Source of the DNA: Bidens hawaiensis
Taxonomy: Eukaryota; Streptophyta; Magnoliopsida; Asterales; Asteraceae
Direction: 5' to 3'
Length of the DNA: 64,000 nucleotides
NCBI GenBank assembly: GCA_021521415.1
Contig: JAIQDT010000192.1
Location: forward strand, 620,001 to 684,000
Position numbers and translations under genes: made by a program. The notes beneath the pieces were generated by a model. The model had not been told where the DNA came from. It searched no databases and saw nothing but the letters and a program-made list of their open reading frames with translations. Shown in pieces: positions 34,168-46,175 of the stretch (its first letter is position 1; each line of letters begins with the position of its first letter).

Positions 34168-34960
34168 GTTTTGAGAATAGAAAGTAGTGATAGAAACTGA
34201 ACTGCTACTCATGAAAAGAGAACCACCATACAAAGTAGGGTCTTTATTATCTTTAGACGAGTTTTGACACCTCAAGTCTTATTCCTTTTCTTCGATCCTT
34301 TGCATGAATTCCATTGCAGTAAGATCATCATTCTTGAAGAAATTATTCTCTTTCAATACCAACAAGAAAGTAGAATATGAACTTGGTAACGCATTCTTGA
34401 CAGTGTCAATTTAGTCTAATGGACTAGGTTCTATAGACATATTTTTCATTTAAGCAATTAAGTGGCAAAACCTAGTTAACATATCTTCAACGATTTCCCC
34501 TTTTAGTAAACAAATGTTTCAGAATTGATGCTTTAACATGACTTTCTTACTTTCCAAAGTATGACCCGTATTTCTCATTCTCAAGTGCTGAAACAAAACA
34601 GCACATATTTTGATACTAGCAACCTTCATGGAATATATTCTCGGGTAATGCCATCGTCAAGGTTGAGTAAGCCATTGTCTCAGTTTCCAAAGGTTTCTCA
34701 GCATAGATCGTAGTGGGATCACCAAGCATTGGAGGAGTATAGACATTATCGAAACTAGAAGTACAATTGGGATGTGCGAATCCCATGTGTTCTTTAAACC
34801 TTGGTTCCCACTTAGAAAAATCACTCAATTTCATCAGTCTAGGACATTTGGAATGCGACCCGATTTCAGCATCTAAGTGTAACATCTGCTTCATGATCAT
34901 GTATTGAGAAACTAAGACATAGAAATTAGTCAACTTCGTAAATATAGGGTTAAAACTGTC
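34168..34960 (-). pseudogene. gag: copia host element: N-terminal gag
   Basis: Minus strand. A 105-codon stretch (34933-34616) includes LDAEIGSHSKCPRLMKLSDF, then SKWEPRFKEHMGFAHPNC and TPPMLGDPT. It parallels the start of the nested gag (APKMLKGTDFVAWKYRF, then IPPTS). Downstream pieces to 34168 are frame-broken. Upstream lies the long leader that received LTR B and the MITE. Confidence 0.75.
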
Positions 34961-35529
34961 AATATGTAAAGTCTGGGGTAAAAATTGTCAAAGGAGAAAG
35001 TTTTGTATAACGAATGGGGATATACCTTAAGGAGTGAGCCTGTGGTTTGGTAACAAATGAGTTGACGAATAATACTGTTTAAAAGAATGAACTCTAACGA
35101 ATAATCAAATGAGTGAAGTATTGTAAGGCCCCATTACAGGTGCCCTACATTGGACGTTGGATTTACTCATAAACACGGTTCTAACATATCAGAGTTTCTT
35201 AAAACTTTCGCGGAAACGTTAACTTCAACTATTCGTAACAAACATTCAATCTTTTCTTTTAAAACCATAATATAAAACATCATGTTTAAAACATCATTTC
35301 TTCCATCTTTAGATGCCAGTGGCATGTGCCATCCTCGTGCTAGCTCTTTTAATATACTCATCTGCGTGCATACTAAAAGTCAGCTACGCTGAGTGAGTTC
35401 TAGTTAATCAAGCAACTTACCATACAACCATTACATGCATTATATACGTATCCGAAGACACGTAGTTCACTGGCTAACCTGTTCAACTTACTGCTTAACC
35501 ACTTAATTCCCCCTTACGTCTTAGCCACT

Positions 35530-35690
35530 TGTTTACAGAAGCACATAGAGGCTTAACCTCCCACGCACTCACGTTTACCACTTTAATAACAAAGGCACGT
35601 ATAGGCTTACCCTACCACGCGCTCACGTTATGTCACTTTAATAATGAAGGCATGTACAGGCTTACCCTACCACGCACTATTGCCTTGCCA
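35530..35690 (-). repeat. about 57-bp tandem repeat, 3 copies (LTR B hypervariable site 2)
   Basis: The units contain CACTTTAATAACAAAGGCAC and AGGCTTACCCTACCACGC. They are at the place where LTRs A and C have about 33-base GGTTCCCT-type repeats. Confidence 0.8.
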
Positions 35691-35894
35691 CTTGCACCGT
35701 TACTAGACCATTGCCACTTCTATCACACTCTACCTCTACTTGTCTACAACACACTTTCTATCATTACATCATTTACATAATAAGCAAGCTATATCATAAC
35801 ATTTACACACACTAATAACCACTTGGGATCACTCCCATTGGCAGTACGCGCAATATCAGAAGATCGTTCACGCATCGACAGACATCCATTTCTA

Positions 35895-35896
<2 letters not shown>

Positions 35897-35950
<54 letters not shown>
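35897..35950. repeat. (TA)n microsatellite in LTR B
   Basis: About 27 TA units lie beside the conserved GATCGTTCACGCATCGACAG box. LTRs A and C lack it. Confidence 0.9.
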
Positions 35951-35954
<4 letters not shown>

Positions 35955-36019
35955 CATATCAAACATTATAGCATTCAATTACCACTTAAGGTAAGTGTAT
36001 TCACACTTCACATCGAGTA

Positions 36020-36070
36020 TGCACACAGCCCCGAAAACATAACAAGGAATGGGGCTAGAAACTAACCTGA
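36020..36070 (-). promoter_or_regulatory. conserved AGCCCC/GGGGCT stem block in LTR B
   Basis: GCACACAGCCCCGAAAACAT then GGGGCTAGAAACTAACCTG. The block is near-identical to LTRs A and C; the splice-donor-like GGTGAGT is GGTTAGT here. Confidence 0.6.
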
Positions 36071-36199
36071 TTGCGGTTACGTTCACCGTTAATAGTTATT
36101 CCATTCTTTAGCTGTTCGCGACTAACAGTATAACAATTACACATATTAATTAGCTATCACTACCCATATCGCGTTTCTAGTCTAATTATAACCCTTAAC

Positions 36200-36290
36200 G
36201 AACGGGGTCCGGGGGCATCGCCCCTGGCAGCGGGGTTCTAGGGGCGGAAGCCCCGAGCAGGGTCCAAGGGGCAAAGCCCCCCTGGCTGGG
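36200..36290 (-). repeat. GC-rich palindromic block in LTR B
   Basis: GGGGGCATCGCCCCTGG, GGGGCGGAAGCCCC and GGGGCAAAGCCCCCC are inverted pieces, shared with LTR A. Confidence 0.65.
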
Positions 36291-36399
36291 GTTAAGCTGT
36301 CTTAACACATTTTCCATTATGATTTTAAATTATTATTTAATTGCTAACTTATAAAGTTCGAGGACTTCCTTGTAATTAATCGATTTAATTCTAAGTCCA

Positions 36400-36850
36400 G
36401 GGACCTTTCTGTCATTCTTTCAAACTTCCAATTCGTCCTAGTCCCTTAACGAATGGGGTTCATAACGAATGAACCCATTCGTTACTTTATAACAAACTGA
36501 CTTTTATAACTAATTGGATCTTATAACGAACCAGTCCTCATCACGAATTGGACCTTATAACGAACCAGTCCTCATAACGAATTGGACCTTATAACGAACT
36601 CGGCATCATAACGAATTGGACCTTAACGAATGGGGCTAGTTCGTCATTCTTTCCTTAACGAATTGGCGTAATGAATTAAGGTTTATTCGTTATCTTCCCT
36701 TAACGAATTGGCATAACGAATTAAGGTTTATTCTTTATCTTCCCTTAACGAATTGGCATAACGAATTAAGGCTTATTCGTTATCCTTCCGTTGACGAACT
36801 ACTGTTAATTCGTTAGTTTTCCATAACGAATTAGGGTTTGGGTTCTTACA
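36400..36850 (-). repeat. AACGAATTGG word array (LTR B hypervariable site 1)
   Basis: Two sub-arrays: about 35-base units with TAACGAATTGGACCTTA (36475-36625) and about 52-base units with CCTTAACGAATTGGC and AATTAAGGTTTATTCGTTA (36650-36800). It lies at the same place as the GCGAAGTT array of LTRs A and C. Confidence 0.85.
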
Positions 36851-37554
36851 TTCTTTTCAACCTCGTACACGCTTTTCCGGCGCCATCATCGCCGGAAAAC
36901 CGGGATTTCGCCGGAAAAGCGAGATCTCAGTTATTTCCCACCGTTTTTCACCATTTTTCATCCCGCTCGATCCAGATCTGAGCTAGGGTGACCCCTAAGC
37001 TCATATTTTGATCTGTTTATACCCGATTACACCCGGATCTCGTGACTTTAATGGTTTGACGGTGTCGGCTCGTCGTTTCGCGACTAGATCTAGAGGGTTT
37101 GGATCCATACAATATTATACGATCATTATCTCGGGTTGGGAATCGATTCTTCTTCTTGGTTCCGGCTAGAGAGAGAAAGTAGGATGAGAGAGAGCTAAGT
37201 GTGTGTTTTGGATGGTTTATGGAATATGTGAAAAATGAATGGATTAATGGATGATTATGGTCTATATACTATGGGTCATGGGCTTGAGCCCATGGTTTAT
37301 CCTCCTTCCTTATTAACGCAAGTCCATTACCCATTTCTTTAACTATTTATCTACTAATCTAAGTAAAGTTTCCCACCGTAAGTAAATAATATATTTACTA
37401 TTATTTTTAGAAATTTTAGGATGTTACATGTATATCACGAATGAGGTTTTAAATTGAATGAATGTGGCATTATGTTGATCAATGGGTTGTTATAACATAA
37501 TGACAATTGGAAAAACAGTTATCACTATTTTCATGAGTGAGTTGTTTCAACTAA

Positions 37555-37842
37555 GACCATGCGTACTCGGGGGGTTATGCAGGCGTTTCGGGCCATAACG
37601 CCGGGGTTACACCGCCCCCCGGCTTTATCACACGGCGTTTTGGCCATGGCGTTTTGTACATAACGCCTGTAGCCATGGCATTTTGTGTGTGGATAGGGGA
37701 GGGAAAGGAGATATATGTAATTATTATAGGAGAGTTATGGAGTTTTACCACTACGCCATTTTTTGCATAACTCTGAATTGATGACGAGGATGCCACTAGG
37801 CGCATAACGCCTAAGGGTGAGGCGTTTTGACTACACATGGTT
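37555..37842. mobile_element. PIF/Harbinger-like MITE, TSD TAA
   Basis: The 288-base element has ends GACCATGCGTACTC and, in reverse complement, AACCATGTGTAGTC. TAA lies on both flanks (37552-37554 and 37843-37845), the target duplication of PIF/Harbinger elements. The inside carries repeated CATAACGCC and GGCGTTTTG words in both orientations. It sits in the leader of the copia host. It has no transposase. Confidence 0.75.
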
Positions 37843-38343
37843 TAAAAAATGAGCATTCATCAGATAACGAATGTGCATTCAAAACTTCAAATCTTCATAT
37901 GATTTCCATATTCAAACCAAAATCCAGACAACACACAAGAACATAAAACTAGTCCGAAACACAACCAAAATCCATAGTCAACCACACAAATTACTCGTCC
38001 ATTCAATCCGAACCTTATCAAACCAATCCAAACGTCAAACTCAAATCCAAACACACTTAAGTTTTACCAAAAATTGTCCAAAGAATACTCTGTTCCCGCC
38101 AAAACACACAAATCTACAATTCTCTTGAATTGAATCAATCTAATATGATTAAACTTGTACGAATGATCAGAAGATGATTACAAACAATCTGAGCATCAAA
38201 TTAAAGTCAATTATCATGTTTCCAATGGATAATTGATCATATTCTAGTCCGTACAGTTACGAGATCAATTTCAATACATTTAACAATCAATTACAATTTC
38301 AATTGATGTTTATACTATACCTAATCGTTAATCAATTTGACAG
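37843..38343 (-). other. copia host leader between MITE and PBS
   Basis: A-rich on the plus strand with many CAAATCCAAAC-type phrases. No ORF with known motifs. It fits an untranslated leader on the minus strand; the leader is unusually long even after removing LTR B and the MITE. Confidence 0.5.
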
Positions 38344-38357
38344 TGGCTTAGATACTA
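38344..38357 (-). other. degenerate primer binding site of copia host
   Basis: The minus strand reads TAGTATCTAAGCC just after the LTR end, close to the tRNA-Met PBS TGGTATCAGAGCC with four mismatches. Confidence 0.5.
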
Positions 38358-38359
38358 CT

Positions 38360-38779
38360 TGTGAAACCGATTATCTACGATCAATATACGTTACAAATAT
38401 AGTCAAATACGATTAGATCACACTGAATTACTTTAACTAGTTGTTGAGACAACAAATTGGCATCAGAACGAGGCTCAAATGAATAATAACGATAACTGCT
38501 TAACTTACTTGATACATTATATATATATATATAGACGATGAAGTTATTCGTTATACAAGCCATAGCGAATGCGCTTCATTCGTCATCATACGGTAAGCAC
38601 ACATACGTTAGACTAAGGACTAACACATTCGTTATCCCCATTCGTTAACAGGTCAAACGAATGGACCAAATAAACACGAATGGACACATTCGTTATTGAC
38701 TACTCTAAAGAATGTGTCATTTACATGACGAATGCACCAAGTAAATTTACTAGACCGAGATGAAAAACGTGTACTAACA
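38360..38779 (-). mobile_element. 5' LTR of the minus-strand copia host
   Basis: Minus strand starts TGTTAGTACACG at 38779 and ends near TTTCACA at 38360. It aligns by eye with the solo LTR at 58045-58637: the start, the AACGAATG words, the TATA run (38519-38537) preceded by CGTCTATATA, and a TGCCAATTT..CTCAACA block. It is shorter than the solo copy, mainly in the word array. The partner 3' LTR is lost at 14662. Confidence 0.65.
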
Positions 38780-39315
38780 ATAATTCTCTTGAACTTGTCA
38801 ATGAGGGGTGTAAAGAATGAAAGGGGTGGGAGTAGGTTCTTATTTATACTAAAATAAGGAGGTTATTCTTTTAATGAAGAAATTGATTAGGAGAGTGCTT
38901 TGGGAGATGAGGTTTGACCATACTAAAAGAGTATAAAGTAATTAATTTATTTTATAATAATACTAAAACAATGCTAAGAAAAGGATGTCAAAGTATTAAC
39001 TTGATGGGTACACATGTTAGTAAATGTCTTGTGTAATATGTAATGTGTCATATTATTCATGAATGTCTATAATTGTTATGGAAATATTTCATATAGTTCG
39101 AATCTATAATTATAACCATTCACTGCTTCGAAGGTCCAATTAAGACAACAAACATTTAAAAATGAGTGTGAGGGTAAAGTGACATAGACAATATATTCAT
39201 AGAAAACATAATAGCATGAAATCCAAACCTTATTGATAAGTGAAAATCCAAATTACATTGAAATTTAAAACGGGTCGTGTGTTCGGGTTTGAAAAATGAC
39301 GAATGTCACATTACA
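38780..39315. other. AT-rich DNA between two elements, nothing recognised
   Basis: No ORF with a known motif. Phrases such as GACGAATGTCACATTA (39300) and GAATGAATGTGGCATTAT (37460) are similar and may be old target DNA. Confidence 0.4.
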
Positions 39316-41060
39316 GGAAAACTAAAGGTACATGAGAAGAATTATACCACACATGATCTTGAACTAGACGCTGTAACTTTCTCATTGAAATTATGGCGGC
39401 ATGATCTATATGGTTTTAAAATCACAATATATACCGATCACAGGGTTTGAAACATATTTTTGATCAAAAAGAGTTGAATACATGGAAAAGATGTTGGATG
39501 GAAACTCTCAATGGCTACGACTATGAAATCATATATCATGAAGGAAAAACCAATGTAGTTGTCGAAGCCTTAAGTAGAAAGGAATACGATAAACCCAAAA
39601 GAGTTCAAGCCTTTAGACTAGAGCTCATAGTTGACTTAAATGATAAAAATATAGTATCTCATAAGTTGGCATTAGTGGAAGGAAATATTAAAGTTGAAAA
39701 AGCGAACGGTACCATTGATCAATTAGTTAAGGGAAGTGATGAAATACAAACAATTGACAAAAGAATATGGGTACCAATGGTTGGAAATTTAAAAACTAAG
39801 ATTTTAGAAGAAGCACACAAATCGAGGTAAATGATGCATCCGGGCTGTGAAAATATGCATCATAACCTTAAAAGCATTTATTGGTGGATTAGTATGAAGA
39901 AGGTCGTTGCCTTGTATGTTGCTAAATGCCTGAATTGTTCCAAAGTTATAGCAAAACATCAAAAGTCGTTGGGTGTACTACAGCAGCCAAAGATATCGAT
40001 ATAAAAATGAGATATGATAACCATGGATTTAATCATGAAGTTACTTAATACTTCTCTTCAAAATGATTCAATTTGGGTTATTGTAGACAGACTTACCAAG
40101 TCTGTCCATTTTATCTCAATTCAAGAATCGTTCAGCATGAAAAAGTTAGCACAATTATATGTGGAATACATAGTATCCTTTCATGGTGTACCACTATCCA
40201 TAATTTATGATAAAGACAGCCGTTTCATCTCCAATTTATGTATAAGCTTTCAATAATCCATGGAAATGCGGTTAATTTTAAGTACAACGTACATCCCCAA
40301 ACTGATGGACAAAGTGAACGAACTATCCAAACTTTGGAGGATATGCTTTGTGCATGTGTAACTAATTTAGGGGGTAGTTGGGAGACTTATCTATCTCTTA
40401 TGGAATTCTCGTATGACAACAGCTATCATATGAGTATCCAAATGGCACCATTGGAAGCATTATACGGAAGAAATGTAGGATGACGGTATGTTGGTCTAAG
40501 ACAGGTGACAATCAGTCGTCAGGACCTGAGATCGTTCATAGAACAATTGACCATGTAACACAAATCAAAGAACGATTGAATGTAGCTAGAGATAGACAGA
40601 AAAGCTATGTAGACGTTCACCGTAAACCATTAGAATTCCAAGAAGGAGACAAGGTACTGCTCAAAGTATCACCTTGGAAAGGTGTAGTTCAATTTAGAAA
40701 AAAAGTACTGAGTCCGCATTTTATTGGACCATTCAAAGGACATGAGACTGGTTGCATATTAACTTGAACTATCTGAAGAAATGAAAGGCATACACTTTGT
40801 ATTTCATGTATCTAATCTACGCATGTGTTTATCTAATGAATCTCTTGCAATGCCTTTAAAAGATGTAAAGATTAATAAAAGCCTCAAGTTTGTGGAACAA
40901 CAAATTCAAATCGAGGATAGTATGACTATGTTTCTCAAATGAAAACGAATCAAGCTAGTACAAGTCCAATAGGATTCCAGTTGAGGCCCGTGTATACATG
41001 GGAACTCGAATCATAAATGAAGAAGAAATACTGATACATATTTAAGTAAATCTCATGGAC
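39316..41060 (+). pseudogene. pol: 5'-truncated Tekay-type pol: RNase H, integrase, chromodomain remnant
   Basis: Begins inside RNase H ([18 protein letters not shown]) with nothing upstream. RNase H continues in a shifted frame (IYHEGKTNVVVEALSRKEYD). Integrase has IWVPMVGNLKTKILEEAHKS, a TAA at 39828-39830, then HPGCENMHHNL and AKCLNC. The DDE core reads ITMDLIMKL, IIYDKDSRF and [15 protein letters not shown], with a frameshift near 40250 and a TGA near 40483. The C-terminal GPY-like part ends near 40767, and the chromodomain zone to about 41020 is heavily decayed. Wording is closer to the 11691-14661 element than to the first one. Confidence 0.85.
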
Positions 41061-41072
41061 AGGATTATTCAA

Positions 41073-41085
41073 ATGGTGGGGAGGA
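41073..41085 (+). other. polypurine tract of second Tekay element
   Basis: ATGGTGGGGAGGA directly precedes the LTR start TGTAACATCCCG. Confidence 0.85.
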
Positions 41086-42826
41086 TGTAACATCCCGAAA
41101 CTTCCATGTCATTTATTCCAATTTTCAAAGATAAAAGACTATTTGGGCATTCATTGAAACTTAAAGTATAGGGTTCAATTGGTAAATAGGCACAACTTAA
41201 CTGAGATGGGTCGTCTCATTATTACACGGTCCGTATCATACTAAACTCAGTCAGAAAGGTTTCCCAGATGAGACAGTGCATCTCATGCATCGAAATTATT
41301 AGACGGGGCGGGCCGCAATTATGAGACGGGACCGTATCGTAATTAGACGGTCCGCCTAAACAAGTCTGACAGCCTGAGATGTCAAATTCGTTTGCTACGT
41401 TGCTATACGTGATTCCTAACACATCCCACACTCTTTGGACTATAAATAGCAGGCATGACACGTTCATTTCATATACCAATCATCTGATTATCAATCTGAC
41501 TATCAAGTTCCTGTCTAGTTAGTGTTCTAGGTGTTCTAAGAGCTCATAATTAAATTCAAGTATAACTTGGAAGTTGTGATCAAGTGTGGAGGTGCTAGAA
41601 GTCATTCCCAACCTACCTTAGAATCCGTTTTAGCTCGGAAGAAAGGTAGGTTGTTATAACACTCGTTTAAGTTCGTTTACTTAGTTTAAACTAGAATCTG
41701 AGCTATAATTGATCAAACCTATGTTAAAATGATTTCCAAATGCACTATACATGTTTTCATACTTCTTCATGTTCATACAATAGTTAAACAAATCAAAACA
41801 AGAAGTTAAAATGGTTTTTACCCTTAACGGGCCAAACAGACAAATTGGAAGGACCAGCTAATCATTATACAGTCCGTCTCATCTGCAATTTTGTTACGTG
41901 TCAAACAACTTTAAACAACCTGTCACATATATATGGACCGTCTCATATTCATATGGTACGTCTCAAATCAAACTCAGTCAACCTGTCAAACGACATTATA
42001 CGTACCATCTCATCATGATACGGTTGGTCTCATATTAAAGTCGTATATTTTATTCATAATCAAGTTTTAAACCTTAAACCGAATCAATTGTTATAAACGA
42101 GGGTTGAAATGATAAAACCAGGCTAGTGTGGTCTGTAGATGGATCAAGAAACACCATCCATGTATTTATACAAACCTATTTATTTATAGGTTAACATTAT
42201 TTATATAAGAAGGTTTTAAAACGAACACTGATGGTACAGGTGAATACGTTAAACCTTTACAGTCAAAACAGACTTATACTCTATAAGATGAGCGAGTCGC
42301 TTGTCTTAAAGAGCCAGTCGAACATTCACATGAAATTACTTGATCTCTAAAAACTTTATCATGAAAAATAGAAATAAATGCAACCCAGACCGATTACACA
42401 TGTGCCTGGATCCAAACAGAACTGAACAAGCAGTTATAACCAATTCTCCAAAGGGGCTACATGGCTTGAAGAACTCTTGAATTGTGTGTGTATAGTAGTG
42501 GTACAAATCCCGAAAATTAAAAGTGTTTCCGCTGAGCTTGTATAGAAAACTATATTTGTATTATAACAGTAGTTTAAATGCTTTTAGATTCAAGCATTTC
42601 ACCAACATATAGCTGACATATTCCCCCCCACAATGCAGGTATTTAGGTTCAGTAATCAATAGCAAGGATTAGAGTCATCATGGAGATAGAAGCTCACGTA
42701 ACAAGATGGCTCAATTTGATATTGTAATCCTTTTAATATGATAAAACAATGTTTTGTAAATTAATATTTTACAAAATAGGTACCAACTATTGGTCACACT
42801 TCTAGGCCCTAAGTAGAGGTGTGACA
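41086..42826 (+). mobile_element. 3' LTR of second Tekay element
   Basis: Starts TGTAACATCCCGAAAC after the tract and ends GAGGTGTGACA, 1741 bases. Its ending is like the first Tekay LTR (GGGCGTGACA). A TATA-like CTATAAATAG lies near 41440-41449. The target duplication cannot be tested because the 5' end is lost. No coding sequence inside. Confidence 0.85.
41205..41360 (+). repeat. GACGGTCCG word cluster in second Tekay LTR
   Basis: Repeated in both orientations: CGTCTCATTATTACACGGTC, TGAGACGGGACCGTATCGTA and TTAGACGGTCCGCC. A second cluster at about 41860-42035 has ACAGTCCGTCTCATCTG, GACCGTCTCATATTCATATG and GTACGTCTCAAATC. Confidence 0.8.
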
Positions 42827-44052
42827 TGTAATGTTGACTTAGGGTTTGGGTGTGGAATTTTTGGATAAAATTGCTAAACGGAAATAAAATGCGGAACTAA
42901 GTTAACTACAAACAAAAATTAACTAAATTAATCAACCAGTTAAACGAGCTGAGAGCTAACGAACCAAAATTTCTCTTTGAAATCAAACTTAACCTAAATG
43001 TGGTGAATCAAACTTCTTATTCTTATATTTTTTCTTGCAAACGAGATTTTTCATTTTTCTTTTACTAAAGATAGAAATAATAACAAACTTAAATATACTT
43101 TTAGGAGTAAGCATTATTCTTTTAGGTTTCCCAAGTGAATAAATAACATAAAAATGAAACAAATACAAATTAACTAAACGCAGATGAACTAGATTTGTAA
43201 CATGATAATGGGAGAAAAGTAAAAGACTTTATGGCTATGTAGATGATAAAATGGAGCGGAAAATGTATAACACGGGAAAAGGCTACTAGGTGAAAATGTT
43301 GGGTTAGGGAAATTTAAGTGAAAAATGGCTAGACATGGGGTATATCCTAAATTCCTCAATAGTTTATACAATGTATGTGTCTGTGGACTTGAAAAGCATG
43401 CCAAAAACAAGTTCTACTTTACAATAACCTCCCGACTCCCTTAATTGCCTTAAAAAACATGAGAAAAAACAACTAAAGAGACTAACTCACGAAAACAGGC
43501 AGAATATGTAATTTTTGCAACGAAAGAATGTGTATCTTTTTGTTTTTCATGTTTAATGGTATGTCTTTTAAAGATTTTCCAACATTGATTGTTCTAAATA
43601 TTTTTATTAAACCTTGAATTAAAAATTGCTTAATGGTTATTGTTGCTAAAAAAATTATATTATGATCTATGCAAAAAAAATTAATTAGACAAATAAAGTT
43701 CTAATTCCCTTCCCACACTTGAGTTGTACAACGCCCTTGATGTACAGTCAAAACCTAAAAAAGTAAAATGAATGAGAAAGAGAACAAAAAAGTCCCCTAA
43801 TTACGTGTTCGGAGAGTTGCCAAATGTGTGCCTCCTAAATTCGACAATGCAAAACCAAAGCTAAAAAACGAAAATGTGCCACCAACAAACTAGTAAACAC
43901 ATCATAAACCATCATACATAATAAAAAAAATATCCAACAAGATCAACATCCTATAACATTACAATCTAAAGGACTATAAACAATCTACAAACCAAACAAA
44001 GAACTACTCAAAATAAACACATAAATTGGTAAAACACAAAGGCAAGGCTCTA
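42827..44052 (-). other. probable 3' UTR and LTR DNA of minus-strand Athila element
   Basis: It lies downstream (minus strand) of the Athila env-position ORF. No coding motif. The 3' LTR should be here, but I cannot place its borders and there is no clear polypurine tract. Confidence 0.4.
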
Positions 44053-45050
44053 CTCCTCCTCGTTAAACGTTGAGCCTCCAAATGCAGATCCTAATGTGCA
44101 CTACCATAGATGACTACTGCCGAACTGACCGGATGAAGAAGCATCATATGACCACATAAGGGTTGCGGAAAGAGTTTAGCCATGGTGGGTGGCATGTGCT
44201 TGCTCAGTAGCAAACAACCACTCAAAGCTACATTGCATGTAGTCAACGGTTTAATCGATCAGTCCCCCCCCCCCCCCCAATGACTCTGATCATAAGCAAA
44301 TGAACATATGCGTGTGCTAAAACTCTTCTGAATGGTGTGTATATCTTGCTGATAGACCTCAAACTATAGATTGTTATGTGTAGATGGCGCATTGGATGCG
44401 TGGGGATTCGGTTGATCGGGCATCCCCTCATTCTCAAGCTCGGGAGGTGGTAATCGGTCCCAAACCCTACCACCTTATTGACCAACTGGCTGCGACTACA
44501 GTTCTTCCTTATGATGCTCATGAACTGAAGCTGCTGAAGATCAATCATGAAGGAATTGGCAAACTTATCGAACTTGCGCCTGCTCAGTCTCGAGTTGACA
44601 ACCCTTCTCATTGCTAACTCAGTAATTATATGTACGACACAAATTCTTTTCCTGTGTTTAGACCCCGAGGCCCGGGTGAAACACTTGGCAACATTCACCC
44701 CCAAATTACAGTGGTGCTTATCAATGACACAATAAAGGTGCAAAAGTGCATGTTTCCCCACATTACCGGCACTATCCCCGCGCACACGAATACAGTGACA
44801 AATGGTACGATGAAGTGAATGATGGAGGGGATCGATGAGTTTTGTGGCCTTTGAAGTGTGACCACTATGGCACTCTCCCGTGACTTTAAGCCAAAACTTG
44901 TCATTATCCATGTCATTGGGGAGATCTTGAAGCCCATCAAATAAGTTGGTCTTGACCTCATTGGAAGTGTACAACACGCGCTTTTTTGGTCAACGTAGCA
45001 ATGGACAAAGTATATCACTTGCACCCCAAGCGTAAGTGCACCCCTTTCGT
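44053..45050 (-). pseudogene. Athila env-position ORF (plant transposon protein type)
   Basis: Minus strand. The main open stretch is 44977-44243 (244 codons), with an overlapping frame (45024-44695) showing a frameshift near the start. Readable blocks are VLYTSNEV-like, DKFWLKVTGE, SGHTSKATKLIDPLHHSLHR, GDSAGNVGKHALLHLYCVI and ASGSKHRKRICV. I recognise the pattern FW..TG..., SKA..I.DP..R..HR and GR(D/N)S.G.V...L from the ORF after integrase in Athila elements, sometimes called env-like. No signal peptide or membrane segment is evident here. A run of 15 C (44264-44278) lies near the end. The frame probably ends in TAG near 44053. Confidence 0.65.
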
Positions 45051-46175
45051 TTTGTCACAAACGTCTTCATAGGGAAAATTTAATGTGAAAGAGGAAGGAA
45101 GTCGATCGTCAACTCGTTGTAGATCAACTGATTAATTTGGAACAATCTCATCCAAGGCAAGGTTAACATCTCCTCCAAAAACGCTCACGTTGGTTAATCT
45201 GCTCAAGGGTTATCGGAACTGATACAACTAACCAGCTTCGATTACATTTTGAAAACCTCACATATCACGAACCTTTTGCCCCACCACACCATTTTGAGTG
45301 TTATTATGGTTAAACTGGAGGAACAGATAACCCAAGCCTGGCATCTCTACAAAAACACGGGGGAATAAGCATAAAATCACAATAAAACATTATGTTCGGG
45401 GGAGGGTGCATGATCATGCGCGTGCATCAGCTCGTGGACGAGCCAGACTCCTGGTTGTTGGCCAGGGTCACACGATCGTGCTGGGAAGTTCACGATCGTG
45501 TGCGGCGATTAGAAATTGCATAAACGGGCCATAATCGGTCATTTCTCGAGCTAATCAACCAAATCAACCACAACCGAAAAAACCAAAGATGAAATCAACC
45601 ACAAGGCTAGCCCTTGAGGCAAGGAAGCACAACAAGTTGAAAATTTAAGGGGCTAAGTCTAAGAAACCCTTAAAATAAGAACCCAAAAAATATATGAAAT
45701 TGAAAGATGAGAAGATGGTGAAATCATACCTTGATTGTGGAAACAGGAGGAATGCAAGATCTTGGTGAAAAGGGGTTGAATTAGGTGGGGAGTGTTAGGA
45801 AAAAGTGAAAGTATGAAATTATGAATGATATGAAAGAGGAAAAGGGTTTAAAAACTATCTGGACCCTAATATAGAAAAAGTTCACGACCGTGCACGCCGA
45901 GCCTTCACGACCCTGCTTGGTCCATGCACCACCATGCAAATCTCGGTAGAATCCAACTTTCTGCATCAGACACCTTTTTGACACTTGATTTCGAGAATTA
46001 TAAGCCATTCACCAAAAGATCAAACTTGAAACTTAACGCACGAATCCCAACAACCAAAAAAGATGAAGAAACCACTCTTCGACTATGATAAATGAACAAA
46101 AACTCAAAACTAACGAAGTCCTAAACATTTTAAATTTTGAAAGGAATTGATAGCTAGACTCACATTTATCCATAT
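45051..46175 (-). other. Athila spacer between integrase and env-position ORF
   Basis: No long coding stretch. The palindromic words CACGATCGTG (twice, 45470-45500) and CACGACCGTGCACG or CACGACCCTGC (45888-45920) recur. A CT-rich stretch precedes the ORF on the minus strand. Confidence 0.55.

Larger units (their letters stand above)
35122..37428 (-). mobile_element. LTR B: minus-strand solo LTR
   Basis: On the minus strand it starts TGTAACATCC (37428) and ends GGGGCCTTACA (35122), 2307 bases, with no internal domain attached. Flanks are AGTAT (35117-35121) and TGTAT (37429-37433), a target duplication with one mismatch. It matches LTR A and LTR C at the termini, the AGCCCC stem block and the GAACGATCTTC box, but its tandem arrays differ. 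Solo LTRs form by recombination between the two LTRs of an element. It sits in the leader of the copia host. Confidence 0.85.

Noticed and set aside
38452..38475. Plus-strand PBS-like ATTGGCATCAGAACGAGG
   Set aside because: The same block aligns to the interior of the solo LTR at 58045, so it is LTR sequence; the better PBS is on the minus strand at 38344-38357.
44264..44278. Run of 15 C as a functional site
   Set aside because: Simple homopolymer inside a decayed ORF; length may be a sequencing artefact.
44384..44735. Plus-strand ORFs of 62-77 codons
   Set aside because: Antisense to the Athila env-position ORF, whose family motifs are on the minus strand.
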